The notes: generated from the letters alone by a model not told the origin. 64,000 nucleotides of DNA from Diaphorobacter limosus (GCF_033100095.1 NZ_CP136921.1:2512501-2576500); one strand, 5' to 3'; shown: positions 1 to 8,988, numbered from the stretch's first letter. Made by a program: numbers and translations.

Positions 1-1
1 C

Positions 2-250
2 GCCGGTAGCGACGATGCCCAGACCGTGGTCAGGCAGCTGCGCGCCATGCCGCTGAAGGACATGTTTGCGCAAAATGGCAAGCTGCGCGAGGATGGGCGC
101 ATGGTGCACGACATGTTCCTCGTCGAGGTGAAGAAGCCGGCCGAGTCCCAGTACCCCTGGGACTACTACAAGGTGCTGGCCACCATCCCCGGCGACCAGG
201 CCTTCAAGCCCCTGTCCAAGAGCACCTGCAAGTTCATCAAGCAAACTTGA
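2..250 (+). CDS. ABC transporter substrate-binding protein, C-terminal part (LivK-like)
   Basis: The window begins inside this gene, so only the last 82 codons are seen, read from base 2 to the stop at 248-250. The fragment carries the DGRMVHDMFLVEVKKP segment and a terminal STCKF tail with a cysteine, a pattern seen at the end of periplasmic branched-chain amino acid / urea type receptors of proteobacterial ABC importers. The protein would bind its ligand in the periplasm and deliver it to a membrane permease that is not in view. The next gene starts 33 bp downstream on the same strand, so the two may be co-transcribed. The assignment rests on a short tail and the ligand cannot be told. Confidence 0.6.
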   Translation, partial: AGSDDAQTVVRQLRAMPLKDMFAQNGKLREDGRMVHDMFLVEVKKPAESQYPWDYYKVLATIPGDQAFKPLSKSTCKFIKQT

Positions 251-283
251 GGGCTGACAGTCCAACTTTGGGGGGAACCCACC

Positions 284-1738
284 ATGCAACGCCCATCGGC
301 CGATCAGCTGGCCTACACCCAGCCCCAGCTCTATATCAACGGGCAATGGCTGGGCATTGATGGGCGCCAGGCCGAAGACGTGATCAACCCCGCCACCGGC
401 GCGGTGCTGGCACGCCTGCCGCACGCCACGCCGGCCGACCTGGATGCCGCCCTGACCGCCGCGCAGCGGGCCTTTTGCGGCTGGCGCGCGGTAGCGCCGC
501 TGGAGCGCTCGCGCATCCTTCGCGCCGCCGCTGCGTTGCTGCGCGAGCGCGCCGACGCCATCGCCCACGGCATGACGCTGGAGCAGGGCAAGCCGCTGCG
601 CGAGGCGCGCCTGGAGCTGCTGGCCAGCGCCGACACCTTCGATTGGCATGCCGAAGAGGGCCGGCGCAACTACGGCCGCGTGGTACCGGGGCGCCACCTG
701 CACCAGCGCATCACCGTGTTGCACGAGCCGGTGGGCGTGTGCGCGGCGTTCACGCCCTGGAACTTCCCGGCCATCACCCCCGCGCGCAAGATGGCCGGCG
801 CCCTGGCCGCCGGCTGCACGCTGATCATCAAGCTGGCCGAGGAAACCCCGGCCACCGGCCTGGCCCTGGTGCGCGCGCTGCACGACGCGGGCCTGCCTGC
901 GGGCGTGCTGAACGCCGTGTTCGGCGTGCCCGCCGAGGTGTCTACCTACCTGCTGGACAGCCCCATCGTCGCCAAGTTCTCCTTCACCGGCTCCACGGCC
1001 GTGGGCAAGCAGCTGGCGCAGCAGGCCGCCCGCAGCCTCAAGCGCGCCACCATGGAGCTGGGCGGCCACGCCCCGGCCATCGTCTGCGCCGACGCCGAGG
1101 TGGAGCGCGCCGCCGACATGCTCATCGCCGGCAAGTTCCGCAATGCCGGCCAGGTGTGCATCGCCCCCACACGCATCTATGTGCTGGAGCCGGTCTACGA
1201 GGCCTTCGTGCACGCCTTCCTGGAGCGCGCACGCCAGCTGACACCCGGCAACGGCCTGCTGGACGGCAGCAGCATGGGCCCGCTGGCCAACCCGCGCCGC
1301 GTGCAGGCCATGCGCAGCCTGATTGCCGACGCCCTGGAGCGCGGCGCACAGTTGCAATGCGGTGGCGATGCCATGGCCGGGCCGGGTTATTTCTGGCAAC
1401 CCACGGTGCTCACCGACGTACCCGAGGACGCGCGCGTGATGAACGAAGAGCCCTTCGGCCCACTGGCGCTGATCAACCGCGCGCACAGCGTGGATGAAGC
1501 CCTGGAGCGCGCCAACCGTCTGCCCTATGGCCTGGCCGCCTACGCCTTCACCCACGACAGCGCCACGCGCATGCATCTGGCACGCGGTCTGCAGACCGGC
1601 ATGCTGGGCATCAACAGCCTGCATGTCTCCATGCCCGAGGCGCCGTTTGGCGGCGTCAAGGAAAGCGGCTGGGGTTCGGAATGCGGCATCGAGGGGCTGC
1701 AGGAATATTGCAGCATCAAGCTGATCAGCGAGGATTGA
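284..1738 (+). CDS. gabD: NAD(P)-dependent succinate-semialdehyde dehydrogenase
   Basis: A 484-residue aldehyde dehydrogenase of full family length. It oxidises an aldehyde, probably succinate semialdehyde, to the acid with NAD(P)+ in the cytoplasm. Visible motifs are TPWNFP with the oxyanion Asn at about 160, the cofactor Lys near 183, FTGSTAVGK at 234-242, the general base Glu258 in MELGGHAP and the nucleophile Cys292 in NAGQVCIAPTR. A G-rich ribosome site lies 8-10 bases before the ATG. The gene follows the receptor fragment closely and converges on a Bug gene; a palindrome at 1764-1812 probably ends both transcripts. Related semialdehyde dehydrogenases (glutarate, 5-oxovalerate) cannot be excluded. 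Confidence 0.8.
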   Translation: MQRPSADQLAYTQPQLYINGQWLGIDGRQAEDVINPATGAVLARLPHATPADLDAALTAAQRAFCGWRAVAPLERSRILRAAAALLRERADAIAHGMTLEQGKPLREARLELLASADTFDWHAEEGRRNYGRVVPGRHLHQRITVLHEPVGVCAAFTPWNFPAITPARKMAGALAAGCTLIIKLAEETPATGLALVRALHDAGLPAGVLNAVFGVPAEVSTYLLDSPIVAKFSFTGSTAVGKQLAQQAARSLKRATMELGGHAPAIVCADAEVERAADMLIAGKFRNAGQVCIAPTRIYVLEPVYEAFVHAFLERARQLTPGNGLLDGSSMGPLANPRRVQAMRSLIADALERGAQLQCGGDAMAGPGYFWQPTVLTDVPEDARVMNEEPFGPLALINRAHSVDEALERANRLPYGLAAYAFTHDSATRMHLARGLQTGMLGINSLHVSMPEAPFGGVKESGWGSECGIEGLQEYCSIKLISED

Positions 1739-1763
1739 CGCGCCGACAATCCATTACTACAAA

Positions 1764-1812
1764 TAAAGTAGCTGCTAGCGTTTGTCACACAAGCGCTAGC
1801 AGCTACTTTCAA
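1764..1812. repeat. Comamonadaceae-type intergenic palindrome, likely bidirectional terminator
   Basis: An inverted repeat with arms reading AAGTAGCTGCTAGCG and CGCTAGCAGCTACTT around a 14-base loop, lying between the convergent gabD and Bug genes. Related palindromes occur near 6745-6786, 12955-13000, 24984-25030, 51708-51736 and 59600-59634, and inside two integron cassettes. The position between convergent stops suggests a terminator working in both directions. Confidence 0.65.
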
Positions 1813-1820
1813 TCATATCC

Positions 1821-2807
1821 CTACCCCGTGGTGATCCCCGCCGTCTTGATCACCTTGGCCCATTTGGCGATCTCGGCGCGCAGAAAGTCGCGCATCTCCT
1901 GCTGCGTGCCGGGGGCCGTCTCGGCGCCGCCGTCCAGCAGTCGCTGGCGCACGGCCGGATCCTTGAAGGCAGTGTTGAAGTCGGCGTTGATCTTGTCCAG
2001 CACGGCCTGCGGTGTCTTGGCCGGGGCGAACAGCGCCGTCCAGGAATAAGCCTCGTAGTTGGGCAGGCCGGCCTCGGCGGCGGCCGGCACATCGGGCAGC
2101 ATGGCCGAGCGCTTGCGGCTGGCCACGGCCAGCACCTTGACGCGGCCGCTCTTGATGTGCGGCAGCGCCGTGGGCGCGTCACTGAACATGATCTGCACCT
2201 GGCCGCCCAGCAGGTCGTTCATGGCCGGGGCGCTGCCCTTGTAGGGCACATGTTGCAGTTTGGTACCCGCCTCCATGTTGAACAGCTCGCCCGCCAGGTG
2301 CGTGCCGCCGCCGTTGCCCGATGAGGCGTAGCTGAGGTTGCTGCCAGGCTTCTTCGCCAGGGCGATCAGCTCCTGCAGGGTATTGGCCGGTACCGAGGGG
2401 TGCACCACGACGAACACCGGGAACATGGCGCCGAAGCTGACGGGGGCGAAGTCCTTTTCGATGTCATACGGCAGGTTGCCCATCAGCGTGGGGTTGACCG
2501 AATGGTGGATGGCTCCCATGAACAGGGTGTAGCCGTCCGGTGCCTCGCGCGCCGCGGCCTGGGCGCCGACCACGCCGCCGGCGCCGGCACGGTTGTCGAT
2601 CACCGTGGGGGTCTTCCAGATCTCGGACAGCTTCAGGCTGGCGGCGCGGGCCGTGGTGTCCACCGGGCCGCCGGGCGGGAAGGGCACGATGAAGCGCACC
2701 GGCTTGGTGGGCCAGGCGTCATTCGCCAGGGCGGCGAAGGGTTGTGTGGCGGCGGCCAGCAGGCCGGCGGCAACGAGTTGGCGGCGGGTGATGGGGTGCA
2801 TGGTCAT
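1821..2807 (-). CDS. Bug-family tripartite tricarboxylate transporter substrate-binding protein
   Basis: A 328-residue periplasmic receptor of the Bug/TctC family, which binds carboxylates. The N-terminus (ITRRQLVAAGLLAAA) is a signal peptide with a twin-arginine pair and could use the Tat route. Family hallmarks are WPTKPVRFIVPFPPGG after the signal, the NRAGAGG segment, the GSAPAMNDLLGGQ loop and the KWAKVIKTAG tail. The start was set at 2807 because a GGAG sits 6 bases upstream; the longer open frame to 2858 reads through a palindromic repeat. No TctA/TctB membrane partner is in the window. It is followed 107 bp upstream by an acyl-CoA synthetase, so the ligand is probably an organic acid. 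Confidence 0.85.
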   Translation of the reverse strand: MTMHPITRRQLVAAGLLAAATQPFAALANDAWPTKPVRFIVPFPPGGPVDTTARAASLKLSEIWKTPTVIDNRAGAGGVVGAQAAAREAPDGYTLFMGAIHHSVNPTLMGNLPYDIEKDFAPVSFGAMFPVFVVVHPSVPANTLQELIALAKKPGSNLSYASSGNGGGTHLAGELFNMEAGTKLQHVPYKGSAPAMNDLLGGQVQIMFSDAPTALPHIKSGRVKVLAVASRKRSAMLPDVPAAAEAGLPNYEAYSWTALFAPAKTPQAVLDKINADFNTAFKDPAVRQRLLDGGAETAPGTQQEMRDFLRAEIAKWAKVIKTAGITTG

Positions 2808-2830
2808 ATGGGTCTCCGAGGTATGAACAG

Positions 2831-2905
2831 CGTCATCCCCGCGCAGGCGGGGATCCATGCCCGTGACGAGGCGTTCCTGGATTCCCGCCTGCGCGGGAAT
2901 GACGG
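2831..2905. repeat. REP-like inverted repeat
   Basis: CGTCATCCCCGCGCAGGCGG at 2831 and its near inverse CCGCCTGCGCGGGAATGACG at 2886-2905 face each other around about 35 bases. This is the widespread proteobacterial palindrome that, when translated, yields the spurious DPRLRGDD and DSRLRGND peptides. It separates the Bug gene from the acyl-CoA synthetase gene. Confidence 0.85.
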
Positions 2906-2913
2906 GGTAGACG

Positions 2914-4422
2914 CTAAAGGGTGGCGGCCTGCTCTTGCAACTGGCGCTTGAGCACCTTGCCGTTGGTACTGGTGGGCAGCTCGGCCACGGTCACGATGTG
3001 GCTGGGCAGCTTGTAGGGCGCCAGCTGCTCGCGCAGCCGGGCGCGGGCGGCGGTCTCGTCAAAACTGGCGCCGGGGCTGAGCTCGATGAAGGCGATGATC
3101 TCCTCGTTGCCGTCCTTCTCCGCCCGGCCGACGACGGCGCTGCGCTGCACGCCGGGCAGCTGGTTCAGCGCCAGCTCGACCTCGGCCGGATAGACGTTGA
3201 AGCCCGAGCGGATGATCATCTCCTTCAGGCGCCCGACGACGAACAGCGCGCCATCGGCATGCAGCTCGCCCAGGTCGCCGCTGGCGTACCAGCCGCCCGC
3301 CTTCATCACCGCGGCGGTGGCGGCCGGGTCACGAAAGTAGCCGCGCATCAGGCCGCGCCCGCGTATCCACAGCTCGCCGCGCTCGCCCGTTGGTAGCGCC
3401 TGGCCCGTGGCCGGGTCGGTGACCTGCACCTCGGCATCCTCGACCACATAGCCCACGCTGGTGTCAGAGCGCTGCTCGCCCATGCGCGTCAGATGCACCG
3501 AGCCGGCGTATTCCGACAGGCCGTAGCCATGGTGCAGCGCCTGGCCGAAGGTGGCTTCGACGCGGTGTTTCAGCGTCAGATCCAGCGGCCCGGCGCCGGT
3601 GTAGACGTAGCGCAGCGCCGGCGCCTCGGGGTGCTCCATGCCCTGCTCGTGCAAGTACCCCAGCAGGCGCGAGAACAGCGCCGGCGGGCCCTGCAGCTGC
3701 GTCACGCCGTGGTGCGCCAGCGCGTCCAGCAGCTCGGCCGGGTCGAACTGCGGGCGCAGCACCAGCTGCGCGCCGGCCCAGAGCGAGGCCAGCAGCACCG
3801 TGGCCAGGCCGAAGATATGCGTCATGGGCACGAAGGCGTAGCTGCGGTCCCGCGGGCCCAGCGCGCGCGATTGCGCCGAGATGCGGGCGAAGTGGATCAA
3901 GCCCTCATGCGTGACCATCACGCCCTTCGGATCCCCGGTGGTGCCCGAGGTGAAGATCAGCGCCGCCACGTCGTCCTGTAGCGGCGGCGGCTCCACCGTG
4001 GCCTGCTCGCGCACGGCGGCGTGCTGCATGCCGGGTAACACGCTGGCCACGCCCGCATGGCGGCGCGCATGCCCGGCGGCGGCGCGCGAGCCGCTGGCCG
4101 TGAAGTACAGCAGGCGCGCATCGGCCTTGGCGGCAAAGGCATCGACCTCGCCCGGCGCCATGCGCGCATTCACGCCGCAGGACCAGGCGCCGACGCGGCT
4201 CGCGGCCAGGATCAGCGCGGCATGCTCGGGGCAGTTCTCGGCCACCACCAGCACGCGGTCGCCGGCGCGCACGCCGAGCTGGCGCAGCTCGGCCTCGGCC
4301 GCGTCGGTCAGCGCGCCCAGGTCGGCAAAGCTCAGGCTGCGGCCATCCGGCAGGTGTATGAAGGGCCGATCGGGCGCCTGAGCCAGCCAGCGATCCAGCA
4401 GTTGATGAATGCGCGCTGCCAT
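2914..4422 (-). CDS. Class I acyl-CoA synthetase (AMP-forming acid-CoA ligase)
   Basis: A 502-residue ANL-superfamily enzyme of usual length that activates a carboxylic acid to its CoA thioester with ATP, in two steps through an acyl-adenylate. The AMP-binding loop FTSGTTGDPKG is at about 157-167; further on are the YGLSEYAGS adenine-contact motif, the YASGDLG hinge region, GRLKEMIIRSGFNVYP, and the C-terminal NGKVLKRQL with the catalytic Lys. It lies one base upstream of the stop of the following Bug gene in the same direction, so receptor and ligase are probably co-expressed. The acid is unknown; the lack of a targeting sequence indicates a soluble enzyme. Confidence 0.85.
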   Translation of the reverse strand: MAARIHQLLDRWLAQAPDRPFIHLPDGRSLSFADLGALTDAAEAELRQLGVRAGDRVLVVAENCPEHAALILAASRVGAWSCGVNARMAPGEVDAFAAKADARLLYFTASGSRAAAGHARRHAGVASVLPGMQHAAVREQATVEPPPLQDDVAALIFTSGTTGDPKGVMVTHEGLIHFARISAQSRALGPRDRSYAFVPMTHIFGLATVLLASLWAGAQLVLRPQFDPAELLDALAHHGVTQLQGPPALFSRLLGYLHEQGMEHPEAPALRYVYTGAGPLDLTLKHRVEATFGQALHHGYGLSEYAGSVHLTRMGEQRSDTSVGYVVEDAEVQVTDPATGQALPTGERGELWIRGRGLMRGYFRDPAATAAVMKAGGWYASGDLGELHADGALFVVGRLKEMIIRSGFNVYPAEVELALNQLPGVQRSAVVGRAEKDGNEEIIAFIELSPGASFDETAARARLREQLAPYKLPSHIVTVAELPTSTNGKVLKRQLQEQAATL

Positions 4423-4423
4423 G

Positions 4424-5401
4424 TCAATCGACGGTGATGCCCTGCGTCACCGTGGCCCACATGGCGCGCTCCTTGGCGGCGCGCTCGGCCAGCTTGTGCG
4501 CATCGCCCGTCCACTCGTCGTAGCCCAGTTCCTTGTAGCGCTTATTCAGCTCGGGTTGCTGCAGCGCGGCATTGACGGCCTTGTTGAGCTTGGCCACCAG
4601 CTCGGGCGACATGCCCTTGGGGCCATAGACGCCGTACCAACCACCCACGTCGAAGCCCTTGAGGCCGTCGATGCCCGACTCGGCGAACGTGGGCACGTCC
4701 GGCAGCGAGGCATTGCGCTGCGGCGAGGTGACGGCAATGGCGCGCACCTTGCCGCTGTGGATGTAGGCGCTGGCGGTGCTGATGATGTCCAGCATCATGT
4801 TGAGCTGCCCGCCGATCACGTCCGTCATCGCCGGGGCGTTGCCCTTGTAGGGGATGTGGTTCATCTCGATGCCGCTGCGCTTGGCGAACAGCAGCGCGCC
4901 CAGATGGTTGGAGCCGCCCACACCGGCCGAGCCGTAGGCCAGCTTGCCCGGATTGGACTTGGCGGTGGCCACCAACTCGCGCACGCTCTTGTAGGGCTCG
5001 TTGTTGTTCACCACCAGCACGTTGTAGTAGCTCAGGATGGGCGCCACGGGCGTCAGGTCCTTGGCCGGATCGAACGGCATCTTGCTCATCACGTTGGGGC
5101 TGATGGTGATGGTGGGGCTGGCGGCGTACCACAGCGTCAGGCCATCGGGCTTGGCGCGCACCACCTCGGATCCGGCAATGGTGGCGTTGGCGCCGGTCTT
5201 GTTCTCCACGATGACGGACTGGCCCAGTTCCTTGCCCAGCAGGGGCGCAAACAGGCGCGCGGCCTGATCCACCGGGCCGCCCGCGGCATAGCCGACGATG
5301 AGGCGCACGGGCTGGCCGTCCTGGGCAGCGGCCGGCGTACTGGCGAGGGCCAGGGGCGCCAGGGCCAGTGCGGCGATGGCGAGGCGGCGGCAAGATGGCA
5401 T
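4424..5401 (-). CDS. Bug-family tripartite tricarboxylate transporter substrate-binding protein
   Basis: A 325-residue periplasmic receptor. The signal peptide (CRRLAIAALALAPLALAST, cleavage near AAAQ) is followed by the conserved QPVRLIVGYAAGGPVDQ ligand-loop region, ENKTGANATIAG, the IPYKGNAPAMTDVIGGQ loop and GGWYGVYGPKGM. It presumably captures the acid activated by the neighbouring ligase or thiolase products; one base separates it from the ligase gene. No matching membrane subunits are visible, so it must share or do without them. Confidence 0.85.
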   Translation of the reverse strand: MPSCRRLAIAALALAPLALASTPAAAQDGQPVRLIVGYAAGGPVDQAARLFAPLLGKELGQSVIVENKTGANATIAGSEVVRAKPDGLTLWYAASPTITISPNVMSKMPFDPAKDLTPVAPILSYYNVLVVNNNEPYKSVRELVATAKSNPGKLAYGSAGVGGSNHLGALLFAKRSGIEMNHIPYKGNAPAMTDVIGGQLNMMLDIISTASAYIHSGKVRAIAVTSPQRNASLPDVPTFAESGIDGLKGFDVGGWYGVYGPKGMSPELVAKLNKAVNAALQQPELNKRYKELGYDEWTGDAHKLAERAAKERAMWATVTQGITVD

Positions 5402-5506
5402 GGTGTGTCTCCTATAGGTATGGAATGGAATGCGGCGATGGTGGCCCGCAAGCCGCGCCGTGGGAATCTGCTTTTGCCAAAGCCGGGGTTTACCCGTTGG
5501 CAGGCG

Positions 5507-6715
5507 TCACACCCGCTCGAACACCGCGGCGATGCCCTGGCCGCCGCCGATGCACATGGTCTCCAGGCCGTAGCGGCCCTTGCGGCGCTGCAGCTCGTGC
5601 AGCAGCGTGGCCAGGATGCGCACGCCGGTGGCGCCGATGGGGTGGCCCAGGGAGATGCCCGAGCCGTTGACGTTGAGCTTGTGTGCGATGGCGTCCTGGT
5701 CCTGCCAGCCCCAGCCCTTGAGCACGGCCAGCACCTGGCAGGCGAAGGCCTCGTTGAGTTCGACCAGGTCCATGTCGTCGATCTTCAGGTTCAGCCGCGC
5801 CAGCAGTTTCTGCACCGCCGGCACCGGGCCTATGCCCATGTGGGATGGCTCGCAACCGGCCGCTGCCCAGCCAACCAGGGTGGCCATGGGGGTCAGGCCC
5901 AGCTCGGCCAGCTTGTCCTCGGCGACGATCAGGCAGGCGGCGCTGGCATCGTTTTGCTGGCTGGCGTTGCCGGCCGTCACCGTGCCGTTCGGCATCAACG
6001 CGCGCAGCTTGCCCAGGCTCTCAGGCGTGGCGTCGGCGCGGAAACCCTCGTCCTGGCTGAACAGGATGGGATCGCCCTTGCGCTGCGGCACCTGCACCGG
6101 GACGATTTCGTCGGCAAAGCGCCCCGCCGCCCAGGCGGCGGCCGCCTTCTGGTGGCTGCACAGCGCAAAGGCGTCGGCCTGCTCGCGCGTGATCTGGTAG
6201 TCACGCGCCAGGTTCTCGGCCGTCTCTATCATCCCGGAGATCTTGCCGAAGCGCTCCACGGGCTGCGAGCGCTCGCGCCCGCGGTCCAGCCGGTCGTAGA
6301 AGCGCACGTTGCCCGAGCGTGCGCCCCAGCGCATGTCGGTGCTGTAGTACTCGATGTTGCTCATGCTCTCCACGCCGCCGGCAATCACCACGTCGGCGGC
6401 GCCGCTCTGCACCATCATGGCCGCCGTGACGATGGCCTGCAGGCCGCCGCCGCAGCGCCTGTCGAGCTGCATGCCGGGAACGCTGACGGGCAGCCCCGCC
6501 TGCAGCGCGGCCCAGCGGCCGACGCAGGGCGTCTCACTGCTGGCGTAGGACTGGGCAAACACCACATCGTCGATGCGCGTGGGGTCTATGCCGCTTTTTT
6601 GCACCACGGCGCGCACCGTGGTGGCGGCCAGCTCCTCGACAGACACCGGGCGCAGGCTGCCGCCAAAGGTGCCGACGGGGGTGCGAAGGGGGGTGACGAT
6701 GGCGGCTCGGCGCAT
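5507..6715 (-). CDS. Thiolase (acetyl-CoA C-acyltransferase)
   Basis: A 402-residue thiolase that cleaves 3-oxoacyl-CoA with CoA to give acetyl-CoA and a shortened acyl-CoA, the last step of beta-oxidation, in the cytoplasm. The acyl-accepting cysteine is Cys88 in DRRCGGGLQ, the NGSGISLGHPIGATG motif carries the active-site His, and the second cysteine lies in ETMCIGGGQG near the C-terminus. AGGAG lies 7 bases before the ATG at 6715. It belongs to the minus-strand run of acyl-CoA genes between 2914 and 10810. A biosynthetic role (acetoacetyl-CoA formation) is possible but less likely here. Confidence 0.88.
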   Translation of the reverse strand: MRRAAIVTPLRTPVGTFGGSLRPVSVEELAATTVRAVVQKSGIDPTRIDDVVFAQSYASSETPCVGRWAALQAGLPVSVPGMQLDRRCGGGLQAIVTAAMMVQSGAADVVIAGGVESMSNIEYYSTDMRWGARSGNVRFYDRLDRGRERSQPVERFGKISGMIETAENLARDYQITREQADAFALCSHQKAAAAWAAGRFADEIVPVQVPQRKGDPILFSQDEGFRADATPESLGKLRALMPNGTVTAGNASQQNDASAACLIVAEDKLAELGLTPMATLVGWAAAGCEPSHMGIGPVPAVQKLLARLNLKIDDMDLVELNEAFACQVLAVLKGWGWQDQDAIAHKLNVNGSGISLGHPIGATGVRILATLLHELQRRKGRYGLETMCIGGGQGIAAVFERV

Positions 6716-6787
6716 GGTGTTTCTCCTTGGGATTTGAATGAAATAGGCCGCTAGCGCTTATCCCACAAGCGCAAACAGCTATCTTTT

Positions 6788-8065
6788 TTAAAGCACTGCG
6801 CCGCAGCGGCGCAGCAGTTCATGGGCCTGGCGTTCCAGGCTCTCGCGATGTTCGGGTGCGGCGATGGCTATCAGCCGGCGCACGCGGCGCGACAGCGGCT
6901 GGCCGCGCAGGTCGGCCACGCCATGCTCGGTGACGATGAGGCCGGCATCGCTGCGCGGCGTGCTCACCGGGCCCGAGAGCTGCGCGACGATGCGGCTCGC
7001 GCCCTTGGCCGTGGCCGGCAGCGCGACGATGGGCAGGCCGCCACGGCTCCTGGCCGCGCCGCGCAAAAAATCCACCGCGCCGCCCACGGCACCCACATAG
7101 CAGCCGGCCGCCACCTCGGCGTTGATCTGGCCGGTCAGGTCCACCTCGATGGCGGCGTTGATGGCGGCCAGTTTGTGGCTCTTCGCCAGCACCACGGGGT
7201 CGTGCGTGTAGTCGGTGGCGCGCAGCTCCAGCTGCGGATTGCACTCGGCCCAGCGGCGCAGGATGTCGCTGCCCATCAGGATGCCGCCCACGCCCACGCC
7301 CCGGTCGATGCTTTTCTGGGCGTTGGTCAGCACGCCCGCCTGGGCCAGCTGGGCAATGCCGTCCGTCACCGCGCCCGTGTGCAGACCCAGATCACGGTGG
7401 CCGTGCAACGCGGCCAGCACGGCTTCGGGCAGGTTGCCCACGCCCAGCTGCAGCGTGGCGCCGTCTTCGATCAGGCCGGCGATGTGGCGCGCGATCTGCT
7501 GCTCGGTGGCGCCTATGGCGCCGCGCGGCTGATCCAGCGGCAGATGCTCGGCGTCCACCAGCAGGGCGAAGTCGCCGGCCTGCAAATACGGGCCGCCATG
7601 CGTCCAGGGGATGGCGGGATTCACCTCGGCTATCACCACGCGCGCCTTGGCGAGCACGGCGGGCAGGTATTCGCGCACCAGGCCCAGGCTGTGCCGGCCC
7701 TCGGCGTCGGGCTTTGATACCTGCAGCAGCAGCACGTCGGCCGGCAGCACGCCACCCTGTATCAGGCCCGGCAGATGCGAGTAGTGGCTGGGCAGGATGT
7801 CGAGCCTGCCCGCGTCGGCCAGCTGGCGGTGCGCGCCACCGGCGGCGTAGCCGAAGAAGTCGAGCACGTCGGCCTGCTCGGGCCGGAGCGTGTCGGACGC
7901 GGCCATGCCCACGAATACGCCGAGGCGCCCGCCCTGCGCAATGGCGTGCCGGTGTTCGACCAGCGCGCGCGTCAGCGTCAGGGGCTCGGCCGTGGCCTGG
8001 CCCCACCACAGCGTGTCACCGGGGCGGATCAGCTGCTGCAGGTGCCGGGCCAGGTCTGCGCTCAT
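6788..8065 (-). CDS. Acetyl-CoA hydrolase/transferase family protein (4-hydroxybutyrate CoA-transferase-like)
   Basis: A 425-residue family I CoA-transferase-like protein. The fold is recognisable from GVGNLPEAVLAAL near 208-220, the VGAVGGAVDFLRGA segment and the SDAGLIVTEHGVADLRG C-terminal motif. The start at 8065 was chosen because its ATG overlaps the TGA of the upstream crotonase gene (ATGA), indicating coupled translation; a longer frame reaches 8149. The catalytic glutamate expected in an HTE motif is replaced: residues 229-231 read His-Thr-Gly. A conventional ping-pong mechanism through a glutamyl-CoA thioester would therefore not be possible at this position, and the reaction is uncertain. 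Confidence 0.8.
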   Translation of the reverse strand: MSADLARHLQQLIRPGDTLWWGQATAEPLTLTRALVEHRHAIAQGGRLGVFVGMAASDTLRPEQADVLDFFGYAAGGAHRQLADAGRLDILPSHYSHLPGLIQGGVLPADVLLLQVSKPDAEGRHSLGLVREYLPAVLAKARVVIAEVNPAIPWTHGGPYLQAGDFALLVDAEHLPLDQPRGAIGATEQQIARHIAGLIEDGATLQLGVGNLPEAVLAALHGHRDLGLHTGAVTDGIAQLAQAGVLTNAQKSIDRGVGVGGILMGSDILRRWAECNPQLELRATDYTHDPVVLAKSHKLAAINAAIEVDLTGQINAEVAAGCYVGAVGGAVDFLRGAARSRGGLPIVALPATAKGASRIVAQLSGPVSTPRSDAGLIVTEHGVADLRGQPLSRRVRRLIAIAAPEHRESLERQAHELLRRCGAVL

Positions 8066-8859
8066 GGTGCGCGATCCCAATCGAAGCGCAGCGGTTCTTT
8101 CGCCTTGAAACGGCGTATCGCTTCCTGGTGGTAGGGCGAGCCGCGGCACATGGACTGGGCGTAGGCCTCCATCTCGGCCAGGGTGCGCGCGTCGCTCTCG
8201 AACGACTGGTTCATGATGGTCTTGGCCATGCCGATGGCGGCGGTGGAGGCATCGCCAAAGCGCTTGGCCAGCGCCTGCGCGGCCACGGTGAGGGCGGCGC
8301 CATCATCCACGATGTCGAACACCATGCCGAGCTGTTTTGCCTCCTCTGCCTCCACCGTGCGCGCGGTGAAGACCAGCTCCTTGGCCTTTTGCAGGCCCAC
8401 GATGCGCGGCAGCTGGTGCAGCATGCCCAGATCCGGTACCAGGCCGATGCGGCCGAACACCGCACAAAACTTGGCGCGGCGCGTGGCCAGCACGAAGTCG
8501 GCCGCCAGCGCCAGGCTCAGGCCGGCGCCGAAGGCCGGGCCATCGACGGCGGCGATGACCGGCTTTTCCATGTTCACCAGCTCGGGCAGCCACTGGTGCA
8601 GCTCGCGCATATTGTTCCGAAAGACCAGGCCGGTGCGCGTGCTGTCGAGCATGCCGGAGATGTCGCCGCCCGAGCAGAAGGCGCCGCCCGCGCCGGTGAG
8701 GATCACGGCGTAGACCTGCGGGTCGTCGCGCATCTGCGTGACGGCCGCGGCCAGGGCCGGGCGCATGTCCTTGCTGAGCGCGTTGCGCGCCTCGGGGCGG
8801 TTCAGGGTGATGGTGCCTATGCCGTCGGCTATGGCGGTCAATACGGGGGGTGTGCTCAT
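8062..8859 (-). CDS. Enoyl-CoA hydratase/isomerase family protein (crotonase)
   Basis: A 265-residue crotonase. The oxyanion-hole segments AFCSGGDISGM (about 60-70) and GPAFGAGLSLALAADF (about 107-122) are intact. The catalytic region reads FGRIGLVPDLGMLHQLPR, with Asp in the PDxG position typical of PaaG-like isomerases and related hydratases, not the Glu-Glu pair of the classical mitochondrial hydratase; isomerisation or hydration of an unsaturated or ring-modified acyl-CoA is therefore likely. AGGAG precedes the ATG. It overlaps the downstream CoA-transferase-like gene by four bases, so the two proteins are made together. Confidence 0.85.
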   Translation of the reverse strand: MSTPPVLTAIADGIGTITLNRPEARNALSKDMRPALAAAVTQMRDDPQVYAVILTGAGGAFCSGGDISGMLDSTRTGLVFRNNMRELHQWLPELVNMEKPVIAAVDGPAFGAGLSLALAADFVLATRRAKFCAVFGRIGLVPDLGMLHQLPRIVGLQKAKELVFTARTVEAEEAKQLGMVFDIVDDGAALTVAAQALAKRFGDASTAAIGMAKTIMNQSFESDARTLAEMEAYAQSMCRGSPYHQEAIRRFKAKEPLRFDWDRAP

Positions 8860-8876
8860 CGAGTCTCCTGGTTGTT

Positions 8877-8988
8877 ACTCCCTCTCCCCCCGAGGGGGGG
8901 GAGAGGGCGGGGGTGAGGGGGTGTTGAGTCCAGCGCCCATTTTTGTCGCCCTCACCCCTGCCCTCTCCCGCTCGCGGGAGAGGGAGTG
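8877..8988. repeat. Paired CCCTCTCCC / GGGAGAGGG intergenic palindromes
   Basis: Two copies of the GC-rich palindrome (arms CCCTCTCCC and GGGAGAGGG, with CCCTCACCCC flanks) fill the gap between the MaoC and crotonase genes. The same element recurs near 14190, 15460-15555, 19040-19142, 25060-25153, 25990-26102, 29145-29300, 37305-37402, 37480-37572, 47260-47375 and 53028-53058, always between genes. Confidence 0.8.

Noticed and set aside
4409..6754. 781-codon open frame on the plus strand
   Set aside because: It is antisense to the Bug and thiolase genes, low in complexity (Gly, His, Arg, Ala rich) and a by-product of high GC. Similar long shadow frames at 22277-24163, 47309-49303 and 10967-12058 were left out for the same reason.
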